A stretch of 6,046 nucleotides of DNA. It comes from JBBDWZ01 sp050732575. Its GTDB lineage: Bacteria > Gemmatimonadota > Gemmatimonadetes > Longimicrobiales > RSA9. The stretch lies in the NCBI GenBank assembly GCA_050732575.1, contig JBOHRF010000326.1:1-6046 (forward strand). The letters run 5' to 3'. Both the position numbers and the translations under genes were made by a program. Shown here one piece after another: positions 1-5,444 of the stretch. A model generated the notes under the pieces. The model saw nothing but the letters and a program-made list of their open reading frames with translations, had not been told where the DNA came from and did no database searches. The first letter of the stretch is position 1, and each line of letters begins with the position of its first letter.

Positions 1-184
1 GCACGCGGTCCACCAGCGGTTCGGTGGGCAATCCAGCCGCGCGCGCGGCCTCGAGGATACCTTCTACCTGTGTGCGTGTCGCATCAGGAAGCCGGCCAAC
101 CAGTCGTGATTCCTGCGCACGAACCGATGGAGCAGCCGCTGCCAGTGCCACGCAGAAAACGATCAAAGAAAGTCCCGAGCGCAT
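1..184 (-). CDS. Secreted small protein, third gene of the sigma operon (partial, 3' end outside window)
   Basis: Sixty-one codons are visible before the window edge. The start is ATG at 184-182, preceded by a strong Shine-Dalgarno GGAGG (195-191) six bases upstream; an ATG directly abutting the GGAGG is too close to be used. The protein opens with a Sec signal peptide: MR, then a hydrophobic stretch (LSLIVFCVALAAAA), with likely cleavage after VRA (residue 23). The mature part begins QESRLVGRLPDATRTQVEG and is rich in Ala and Arg, probably helical, with the phrase GLPTEPLVDRV. I do not recognise a named family; similar small periplasmic proteins sit downstream of ECF sigma/anti-sigma pairs in Gemmatimonadota, as far as I recall. 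The start lies only two bases after the anti-sigma stop, so it is surely co-transcribed and probably translationally coupled. A role in the same envelope-sensing pathway is inference. Confidence 0.75.
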   Translation of the reverse strand, partial: MRSGLSLIVFCVALAAAAPSVRAQESRLVGRLPDATRTQVEGILEAARAAGLPTEPLVDRV

Positions 185-186
185 GT

Positions 187-750
187 TCATCCTCCAATTG
201 TGACGACCGAGTTCGGTCTGCCGAACTCGTCTTCCGCGATAGGTGCGCTGGGATCGCCCTGCCAGTTGGTACCGTTTACGACAAAGGCATAGCGGTAGCG
301 CCCAGGTTGTAGTGGGACCGTGACCCACCACACGCCATCCCCTGCCTGGCGCGCGAGCGGAGTCGCGGAAAAACTCCAGTCGTTGAAATCACCCACTACC
401 GCCACGGACGCGGCTTCCGGCGCCACGAGCACGAACTGTATGGCTTCGCCGGACAGGGGCCGGATGCTCGCGTTGGAAGGCGCCGGAGTGCGCGGACCGA
501 CGAGCTGACTGCCCGCGAGCACTACCGCCACAATGCCTGCCGCGGCCGCCAATCCGACCATGGGACTGAGCCGCACGGTCCAGCTGCGCCGCAGCCACGT
601 ACCGGGCGCGCCCATCTGGAATTTGCGCGTCTCGGGCTGCCCGAACGGCTCGATGGCCGCCATTACGCGGGCATCGAGGCCAGGATCGATGTGCACGGGC
701 TCCTTGAGCGTCTCGACCACGCGCGCCAGAGTGTCATCGTGATCAACCAA
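187..750 (-). CDS. Membrane anti-sigma factor with C-terminal AMPK-beta/CBM48-like glycogen-binding domain
   Basis: This is probably a 187-residue protein from a TTG start at 750. The TTG has GGAGGAG 7-9 bases upstream and overlaps the sigma gene stop by 8 bases; the open frame runs to 822, but the extra 24 codons lie inside the sigma gene and look non-native. Layout: a cytoplasmic N-terminus of about 60 residues (DDTLARVVETLKEPVHIDP) without the His/Cys zinc motif of ZAS anti-sigma factors; an Arg-rich stretch; one transmembrane helix at about 62-85; then an early-set beta-sandwich at about 105-187. That domain shows VVGDFNDWS, GRYRYAFVVNG and GDPSAPI, very like the glycogen-binding domain of AMPK beta. 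Arginines before the helix suggest the sugar-binding-like domain is periplasmic. The position after an ECF sigma gene and the topology indicate an anti-sigma factor; the bound ligand is unknown. Sigma inhibition is inferred from context. Confidence 0.85.
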   Translation of the reverse strand: MVDHDDTLARVVETLKEPVHIDPGLDARVMAAIEPFGQPETRKFQMGAPGTWLRRSWTVRLSPMVGLAAAAGIVAVVLAGSQLVGPRTPAPSNASIRPLSGEAIQFVLVAPEAASVAVVGDFNDWSFSATPLARQAGDGVWWVTVPLQPGRYRYAFVVNGTNWQGDPSAPIAEDEFGRPNSVVTIGG

Positions 751-1285
751 GGACTTTCTCCTCCAATAGCCGCCGCAACGCTTCGCGCGCCCTGAACACT
801 CGCATCTTGAGGGCGGGCACACGCGCGCCGGTCAGCTCTTGCATTTCTTCGTAACTCAGATCTTCCACGTGCTTCAGCAGGAAAGCCTCCCGTTGATCGG
901 CGGGCAGCTGCGCCAGTGCCCAGCCAATGGCCTGACGCCAATCATCATGATGTTCGACGAATGCGGTCGCTGCAGTACTCACGGCCAGGTCGCTGTTCAC
1001 GACCAGCTCCAATCGCTTGGCGCGTCGTGATGCATACGTGCGGCAGCGGTTGGCCAGAATGCCGAACATCCAGAAGCGAAAGCCTTCCGGCCGGCACCGC
1101 GCCAGCGACCGATAGCCGCGCACAAACGTGTCCTGCAGCGCGTCCTCGGCGTCTGCAACATTGCCCAGCATGCGGACCGCATAACGACCCAGCCGATCGC
1201 GATAGCGCTCGACCAGCCGTGCGTAGACATGCGTCTCCCCAGCCAGAACCCGGCGGACCAGCAACTCGTCGCTTTCGTCCCTCAC
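743..1285 (-). CDS. ECF-family RNA polymerase sigma factor
   Basis: A 180-residue sigma-70 factor with only regions 2 and 4, the usual size and layout of an extracytoplasmic-function sigma. Region 2 spans about residues 8-90 and contains DAEDALQDTFVRGYRSL, the typical core-binding and -10 recognition segment, followed by FRFWMFGILANRCRTYASRR. Region 4 spans about 117-172, with LPADQREAFLLKHVEDLSYEEM and the recognition helix in GARVPALKMRVFRAREALR, which would read the -35 element. The start is GTG at 1285-1283; no Shine-Dalgarno is visible just upstream and no better in-frame start exists, which fits a leaderless message. The gene is first in a leftward operon and is overlapped by the anti-sigma gene. 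It faces a divergent operon whose promoter region shares a motif with its own, so autoregulation and control of that operon are likely but inferred. The ECF subgroup was not determined. Confidence 0.95.
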   Translation of the reverse strand: MRDESDELLVRRVLAGETHVYARLVERYRDRLGRYAVRMLGNVADAEDALQDTFVRGYRSLARCRPEGFRFWMFGILANRCRTYASRRAKRLELVVNSDLAVSTAATAFVEHHDDWRQAIGWALAQLPADQREAFLLKHVEDLSYEEMQELTGARVPALKMRVFRAREALRRLLEEKVLG

Positions 1286-1290
1286 AACAG

Positions 1291-1320
1291 CAATACCCCG
1301 AAAAGGAGGGGGGCGTCACA
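1291..1320 (-). promoter_or_regulatory. Candidate ECF promoter for the sigma/anti-sigma operon
   Basis: On the minus strand, TGTGACG (1320-1314) is followed after 17 bases by GTATTG (1296-1291). The same arrangement occurs on the plus strand before the divergent operon. A start site 6-8 bases past the -10-like element would fall at about 1283-1285, on the GTG start codon, implying a leaderless transcript. That agrees with the absence of a ribosome binding site. Assignment as an ECF promoter rests on the duplicated motif only. Confidence 0.45.
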
Positions 1321-1433
1321 AGGGAAAATAACAGGATTGAGGTGACGGTGAAGAACGGATTGTGGGTGACGGCTGACGCTGGCGAATCCCTTTCAGTCAC
1401 GCTCGCCGTCACCTCTATCCAGTCGCCTGTGAC
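1315..1433. repeat. Cluster of six GTGAC/GTCAC words in the divergent intergenic region
   Basis: The 207 bases between the two operons (1286-1492) hold no gene. Within 119 bases the pentamer GTGAC or its complement occurs at 1315, 1342, 1366, 1396, 1408 and 1429, far above the roughly 0.2 copies expected by chance. Two outer copies belong to the candidate promoters. The inner four form exact inverted repeats: GAGGTGACGG (1339-1348) with CCGTCACCTC (1406-1415), and GGTGACGGC (1365-1373) with GCCGTCACC (1405-1413). The last copy extends into the palindrome TGACGTCA (1430-1437). These may be operator sites for a regulator, extra -35 elements, or a looping or cruciform element. Confidence 0.6.
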
Positions 1434-1457
1434 GTCATCCGCTACGCTGAGGTATTT
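1428..1457 (+). promoter_or_regulatory. Candidate ECF promoter for the outer-membrane/di-haem operon
   Basis: TGTGACG (1428-1434), 17 bases, then GTATTT (1452-1457), the same elements and spacing as the candidate promoter of the sigma gene on the other strand. The implied start at about 1463-1465 gives a leader of roughly 30 bases with a GAGG ribosome binding site at 1483-1486. If real, this operon is a direct target of the adjacent sigma factor. A weak housekeeping promoter reading (GTGACG, 18 bases, TATTTG) cannot be excluded. Confidence 0.5.
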
Positions 1458-1492
1458 GGAGTCAGATCCCCCGCACTCGCCCGAGGTCTCCA

Positions 1493-2998
1493 ATGCTGAA
1501 AGCCGCGTTTTGCTGTTCCGTCCTGCTCGTGGCCGGTCTTTCAACGGCGACGGCGCAACTCATTTCGATCCGCACTGTTCCAGTATCGCAGGCGCATCAG
1601 TTCCAGATCTTCCCATCGCGCACGATCGCCATGGGCGGACTGTCCATTGCGATCGCGGACTCCATGCTGGACCCGTTCGTCAATCCGGCCACGGGCTCAA
1701 GGCTGCAGGCCACGCGTTTCTTTGGCTCGCCCAGCGCGTACAGCGTGACCAGCAATACGGGCGGCGGGCGCACGCTGCCCATCGGGGCGCTGTCACGCTC
1801 GGACGCCTGGTTTGGTGGTGTCTGGCTCGCGCTACAGCAGGTCGACCTGACGCCGCGCCCGGGACTGCCGATTGGAATTGCGGTTGACTGTATCAACTGT
1901 CTGAGCGTGGTCGACCCACCCGAGACAGGTCCAACCGAGCGGTCGCAGGGCAACAGTTACGTGTTCGCCATGGGCGGCAAGCAGCTGGCTGACGGCCTCT
2001 CACTGGGGGGCAGCTTTCTGTGGTCGCGCCTGAATGCCATCGATGGTGTGGACATGCTGTACAACGGCAGCGCGCGCATCGATCAGTTCGGCAATTCCTT
2101 CGATGCACGCGTTGGTGTGGTCAAGGAATGGGCAGGCGATCGCAAGCTGGAAGCGCTGCTGCTGCACAACCGGTTCGGCACCACGCATGATGTCTTCTAT
2201 CTCGATGGCGTGTGGAATCCGGGCACGCAGCAGTTTTCGCAGCGTACGCGGGTAGAGCACAACCTCGATCGCACCAACACGTGGGGACTGCATCTCGAAT
2301 ACGATGCACCGCTTTCCGCTCCCGGCTGGCGCGCGGGTGCGCTGCTCACAGTGAATCGCATGGATCATCCCAAGATTCCCAACTACGCCATCATGAACAT
2401 ACCGCGCGATCCCGGGCATTCCTCCGCGTTCAACGTGGGCCTGGGCCTGGCGCGCACCCTGGCCAACTCGACGTTCGGCATTGATCTGGTTTACGAACCC
2501 ATTTGGAGTCACACCTGGGCCGATGCGGAAGCACCGATCGAATCGCGTCTGGGCAAGACTATTCCGAAGGGCGGCATGACCATTGAGAACCAGTTCCGCT
2601 TCTCCAATACGATGGTGCGCATGGGTCTGGGGCAGGAGATGGCGCTCGATGCGCAGGGCCTGGTGGGTGGGCTGCAACTGGGTCTGGCTGCGCACAGCAT
2701 TCATTACTGGCTGGATCAACACGACCACATCCAGGTCTCCGACCGCAGCCATGAAGAGCGCTGGCTGGAATGGACGCCGACGTGGGGGCTCAGTCTGCGT
2801 TTCCCCGAGCTGGAGATTCGCTATCATGGCAGCGTGACCCATGGCACGGGCCGGCCGGGCATCTTCGTCAATCCCGGCCGCTTTGCCGTAGCAGACGCGC
2901 TGGGCTCCAACATCCTGGCTGCGCCCAGTGGACCGCTCACTCTGGATGAAGTGAAGGTGACAACGCACCAGATCTCGGTATCACTTCCCATTCGCTGA
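1493..2998 (+). CDS. Exported probable beta-barrel outer-membrane protein (PorV/FadL-like style), function unknown
   Basis: A 501-residue protein. The ATG start is supported by GAGG six bases upstream and by a clear signal peptide (MLKAAFCCSVLLVAGLSTATA, cleavage probably before Gln22). The mature N-terminus has FPSRTIAMGGLSIAIADSM and then NPAT (residues 64-67), resembling the 'AMGG...NPA' opening of PorV/FadL-type outer-membrane proteins. The rest alternates polar and hydrophobic residues with many aromatics and Gly (for example FNVGLGLARTL, VGGLQLGLAAHSIHYW, WGLSLRFPELEIRYHG) and ends in an amphipathic strand, ISVSLPIR, as expected for barrel strands. An unusual CINC pair (Cys133, Cys136) lies in a probable loop. 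It is the first gene of a two-gene operon with a di-haem lipoprotein 18 bases downstream, suggesting a shared envelope task such as substrate passage or anchoring of a redox reaction. The barrel assignment is by appearance; no substrate can be named. Confidence 0.7.
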   Translation: MLKAAFCCSVLLVAGLSTATAQLISIRTVPVSQAHQFQIFPSRTIAMGGLSIAIADSMLDPFVNPATGSRLQATRFFGSPSAYSVTSNTGGGRTLPIGALSRSDAWFGGVWLALQQVDLTPRPGLPIGIAVDCINCLSVVDPPETGPTERSQGNSYVFAMGGKQLADGLSLGGSFLWSRLNAIDGVDMLYNGSARIDQFGNSFDARVGVVKEWAGDRKLEALLLHNRFGTTHDVFYLDGVWNPGTQQFSQRTRVEHNLDRTNTWGLHLEYDAPLSAPGWRAGALLTVNRMDHPKIPNYAIMNIPRDPGHSSAFNVGLGLARTLANSTFGIDLVYEPIWSHTWADAEAPIESRLGKTIPKGGMTIENQFRFSNTMVRMGLGQEMALDAQGLVGGLQLGLAAHSIHYWLDQHDHIQVSDRSHEERWLEWTPTWGLSLRFPELEIRYHGSVTHGTGRPGIFVNPGRFAVADALGSNILAAPSGPLTLDEVKVTTHQISVSLPIR

Positions 2999-3016
2999 CC
3001 GGACAGGAGAACTTCG

Positions 3017-4366
3017 ATGAAACGCGTTGCGTTTTCTCTTTCGTTCGGCCTGCTGGTCCTTTCCGGATGTGGCGAACGAATCTCGGAATCCGACCCGGTG
3101 ATTCCGGGTGTGGATGTTCAGTTGCGCCAGAACATCGCCATGTGGGGCGTGATTCCCATTGGCGCCATGCCGTCGCAGGAACCGGCCATGGTCGCACTGG
3201 GCCGTTCTCTATTCTTCGACAAGTTGCTGAGCGGCAACAAAGACATTGCCTGCTCGACATGTCATCATCCATCAACCAGTCTGGGTGACGGACTGTCACT
3301 GGCCGTAGGCACGGGTGGCAGCGGGATGGGCGCGTCACGCACGCTCGGCATGGGCCGCACGTTCGTGCCACGGCAGTCGCCATCACTGCTCAACTCCGGA
3401 ATCGGCCTCTTCTACATGTTCTGGGATGGCCGGCTGGCGGGCAGGCAGGGAAATTTCATCAATGAAACAGGCACGCCGCTGCCACAACTGCCCAGCGCGC
3501 TGATTGCGCAGGCGTTGCTGCCCGTGCTGAATCGCACGGAAATGCGGGGCAATCCGGGGGATCGGGACGTGTTCGGCCAGCCCAACGAGCTGGCGCAGTT
3601 CACGGACGCGCAGACATCGGCCATCTGGGATGCCGTCATGCTGCGACTGCTGGCCATTCCCGAATACGTCGCCATGTTCAGCGCCGCGTTCCCGGGCAAG
3701 CCAACGTTCAACTTCATTGACGCGGCGCATGCGTTGAACGCGTTCCAACGTGAGGCGTTCACCATGACGCGTTCACCGTTCGATCGTTATCTCGACCGCG
3801 ACAACGGTGCCCTGACCGCGCAACAGAAGCGCGGTGCCACGCTATTCTTCGGCCAGGCCCGGTGCTCCAACTGTCACAACGGCCCGTTCCTGGGCGGACA
3901 GGGCTTTGCCAACGTGGGCGCGCCCCAGATTGGGCCCGGCATCAAAATGCAACCACCGCTCGACCTGGGACGCGGCGAGGTGCAACAGAACACGCACTAT
4001 CGATTCGCGTTCCGCGTCGCGCCCCTGCGCAACGTGGAGCTGACCGCGCCGTACATGCACAGCGGCGCCTACCCAACGCTGGAAGCCGTGGTGCTTCACT
4101 ACGACAACGTGCCGCTCGCGCAGCGCACGTACGACCTAACGCAGCTGCCGCCGGCGATGCGCGCGCAGCACCATGGCGATGCGGCCACCACGCAGGCCGT
4201 GTTGGCCAATCTGGATGGCCGACTGCGAACGCCGCTCAATCTCTCGGATACCGAGAAGAGTGACCTGGTTGCGTTCCTCAGGGCGCTGACCGACCCAGCG
4301 GCCAGGAACCTGAGCGCAATCACGCCGGCGCGCGTGCCTAGTGGGTTAACGGTGGAGGTGCGGTGA
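3017..4366 (+). CDS. Di-haem cytochrome c peroxidase / MauG-family lipoprotein
   Basis: A 449-residue protein with AGGAG about seven bases before the ATG. The N-terminus is a lipoprotein signal ending in the lipobox LSGC (Cys18), so it is probably lipid-anchored in the periplasm. Two c-haem motifs are present: CSTCH (Cys79, Cys82, His83) in the N-terminal domain and CSNCH (Cys283, Cys286, His287) in the C-terminal domain. Family marks include ALGRSLFFDKLLS, FWDGR with Trp136 between the haem sites, LNRTEM (Glu175, matching the conserved active-site Glu), and LRNVELTAPYMHSGAYPTLE. In the segment where classical peroxidases carry the axial Met and MauG a Tyr, this protein reads EAVVLHYDN with Tyr362 and no Met, hinting at MauG-like rather than plain peroxide-reducing chemistry. 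It probably uses peroxide to oxidise an unknown substrate. It is second in the operon after the barrel protein. Confidence 0.9.
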   Translation: MKRVAFSLSFGLLVLSGCGERISESDPVIPGVDVQLRQNIAMWGVIPIGAMPSQEPAMVALGRSLFFDKLLSGNKDIACSTCHHPSTSLGDGLSLAVGTGGSGMGASRTLGMGRTFVPRQSPSLLNSGIGLFYMFWDGRLAGRQGNFINETGTPLPQLPSALIAQALLPVLNRTEMRGNPGDRDVFGQPNELAQFTDAQTSAIWDAVMLRLLAIPEYVAMFSAAFPGKPTFNFIDAAHALNAFQREAFTMTRSPFDRYLDRDNGALTAQQKRGATLFFGQARCSNCHNGPFLGGQGFANVGAPQIGPGIKMQPPLDLGRGEVQQNTHYRFAFRVAPLRNVELTAPYMHSGAYPTLEAVVLHYDNVPLAQRTYDLTQLPPAMRAQHHGDAATTQAVLANLDGRLRTPLNLSDTEKSDLVAFLRALTDPAARNLSAITPARVPSGLTVEVR

Positions 4367-4372
4367 ACCCTG

Positions 4373-4487
4373 CGGACGACAGTTGCTTTCTTGCTATTCT
4401 CGATCGGCTCAGCTATGAGCCAGCCCATTCATCACGCCCTGATAATGTCTGGATGAGTCAAAACATCCGAAAAGCAACTGTCGTCCG
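4373..4487. repeat. 17-bp perfect inverted repeat enclosing three small hairpins
   Basis: CGGACGACAGTTGCTTT at 4373-4389 is exactly complementary to 4471-4487. The 81 bases between hold three further hairpins: GGCTCA/TGAGCC (4406-4411 with 4416-4421), ATCA/TGAT (4431-4434 with 4440-4443) and GGATG/CATCC (4451-4455 with 4464-4468). The right arm runs into a 12-base palindrome, TCGTCCGGACGA (4481-4492). The element fills the 142-base gap between the convergent di-haem gene and the broken propeller gene. No T-tract follows either arm, so it is not a standard intrinsic terminator, and no target-site duplication was found. It could be a multibranched RNA, a bidirectional stop, or a remnant or non-autonomous mobile element. 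Confidence 0.7.
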
Positions 4488-4508
4488 GACGAACGACCAC
4501 GGGCGCGC

Positions 4509-5177
4509 TTACGCGAGCGACCGGCCATCGCGTGACCAACTGGGGTTGTGCGAGCGGTGTGCGGTCCCGTGCGTCAGCCGTCGCTGGGCCGACCCATCGC
4601 GATTCGCTACGTAAACCTCCGCATGACCGTCGCGCTTGCTGGTGAATGCGATCTGCCGGCCGTCGGGCGACCAGTCCGGTCCGAAATCCTCCGCTGTGTC
4701 CGTGGTCACGCGACTGAATACGCGGCCGTCTTCATCAAGCACAAACAGGTCGCGGTTCCCGTTGACCAGTCTGCCCACCACAATACGCGCCTCGCGCGGT
4801 GACGCCGCAGCCGAGCACGCTGCGGCTGCCACGCGCGTGAGCGTGCGCGCCTGCAGGTCGTACCGTTATATCGCCCATTTGTCAGGGGAGTAGTCGGAGT
4901 AACCCGGTTTCACGCGCATGGCCGAGAAGAACAGCTTCTGGCCATCGGACGACCAGCTAATGTCCTGCACGCCTACCATGGTTGTCGCTGTCTGAGCCTG
5001 GGTGGGGCGTATCGCCAACACCAACGCGACCAGTATCACCGCCGCCCGAGCCGAGAATCGCTTAGCAGCTGCGGATCCGAATCGCCGGACTTGCCGCGTT
5101 GCCGGCACAGCTTCACATCTTAGAAGGGGATGAGGAGATTTGAAAGGCGATAATGGAGATGTTTTCTGGACTGCCAT
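4509..5177 (-). pseudogene. PD40/TolB-like beta-propeller exported protein, broken by an in-frame stop
   Basis: Two open stretches in the same frame (5177-4866 and 4865-4509) form one protein interrupted by TAA at 4868-4866. The join reads SDYSPDKWAI, stop, RYDLQARTLTRV; a Tyr codon is the likely original. A signal peptide (RFSARAAVILVALVLA, cleavage near TQA) precedes three PD40 propeller motifs: ISWSSDGQKLFFSAMR, DWSPDGRQIAFTSKRDGH followed by AEVYVANRDG, and PSWSRDGRSLA. The last motif stops abruptly at TAA 4511-4509, where a propeller protein would normally continue, so the 3' end is probably also lost. The start is uncertain: ATG 5177 has AAGGA four bases upstream but gives a long leader before the signal; GTG 5108 is an alternative. 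Such secreted propellers usually serve as protein-interaction or sensing scaffolds. The stop could be real decay or a sequence error; the short C-terminus favours decay. Confidence 0.7.
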
Positions 5178-5216
5178 ATCGTCCTTGATTTCCAGTTTGA
5201 CGATAGCAACTCGTGA

Positions 5217-5263
5217 CCCTGCGGATCCAGGCTCTACTGAGGAAGTTATAGCCTGCCGCAGGG
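5217..5263. repeat. Bulged 14-bp hairpin in the intergenic region
   Basis: CCCTGCGG (5217-5224) pairs with CCGCAGGG (5256-5263) and CAGGCT (5228-5233) with AGCCTG (5250-5255), leaving a 3-base bulge (ATC) on one side and a 16-base loop. It lies in the 267-base stretch (5178-5444) between the two broken genes, in which I see no convincing gene. There is no following T-tract, so a regular terminator is unlikely. A leader structure upstream of the propeller gene or a decayed repeat are options. Confidence 0.5.
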
Positions 5264-5347
5264 GACGGGCGATTACCGGGCAGCGAAAGGCGATCGTGGC
5301 GCGGAGAAAGTGTACTCGCGTGTACGGGAACCACGACCCGACGTTCC

Positions 5348-5385
5348 CGCTACGCCGAAGGCGCGCCCGCGAGCAAAGCGTAGCG
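5348..5385. repeat. Inverted repeat CGCTACGC/GCGTAGCG
   Basis: CGCTACGC (5348-5355) pairs exactly with GCGTAGCG (5378-5385) around a 22-base GC-rich loop that contains the palindrome GGCGCGCC (5360-5367). It opens a run of structured DNA downstream of the acyl-CoA-dehydrogenase-like gene, in which GCGCGCCC recurs at 5361, 5383 and 5419. The function is unknown; it may be a REP-like intergenic palindrome. Confidence 0.45.
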
Positions 5386-5403
5386 CGCCCACCAATGTGC
5401 GCC

Positions 5404-5421
5404 CGCGGACGAACGTCCGCG
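5404..5421. repeat. GC-rich hairpin with a tetraloop
   Basis: CGCGGAC (5404-5410), loop GAAC, GTCCGCG (5415-5421): a perfect 7-bp stem. It is the second hairpin met by transcription leaving the acyl-CoA-dehydrogenase-like gene on the minus strand. No T-tract is present. Confidence 0.45.
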
Positions 5422-5425
5422 CGCC

Positions 5426-5443
5426 CGTGCGCGACAGCGCACG
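5426..5443 (-). terminator. Possible terminator-like hairpin just after the flavoprotein stop
   Basis: CGTGCGC (5426-5432), loop GACA, GCGCACG (5437-5443): a perfect 7-bp stem beginning one base after the frame-corrected stop TAA (5447-5445). Its position and stability suggest transcript-end processing or protection, or termination together with the next hairpin. The missing T-tract makes a textbook intrinsic terminator doubtful. Confidence 0.4.
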
Positions 5444-5444
5444 A

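Noticed and set aside
199..205. Another TGTGACG word on the plus strand
   Set aside because: It lies inside the anti-sigma gene, has no GTATT-like element 17 bases on, and no gene follows in that direction.
916..1887. Long plus-strand open frame of 323 codons
   Set aside because: It runs antisense through the sigma gene and across the promoter region, then overlaps the barrel gene in another frame. Its translation is Arg/Pro/His-rich with no recognisable domain: a shadow of GC-rich codon use.
1880..1910. Third c-type haem site in the barrel protein
   Set aside because: CINC is followed by Leu, not His, so it is not a CxxCH haem attachment motif.
2000..2968. Minus-strand open frame of 322 codons
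   Set aside because: It is fully antisense to the barrel protein, which has a signal peptide, ribosome site and operon partner. The antisense translation looks like a codon-bias artefact.
4373..4487. Integron attC site
   Set aside because: Length and fold are suggestive, but the required terminal core sites (RYYYAAC and GTTRRRY) are not at the ends, and no integrase or cassette is nearby.
4373..4487. Intact miniature inverted-repeat transposon
   Set aside because: No target-site duplication flanks the 17-bp arms and no related transposase is visible; kept only as a possibility.
5113..5334. Minus-strand 73-codon frame
   Set aside because: It has no ribosome site or recognisable motif, overlaps the propeller gene start in another frame, and spans the 5217-5263 hairpin.
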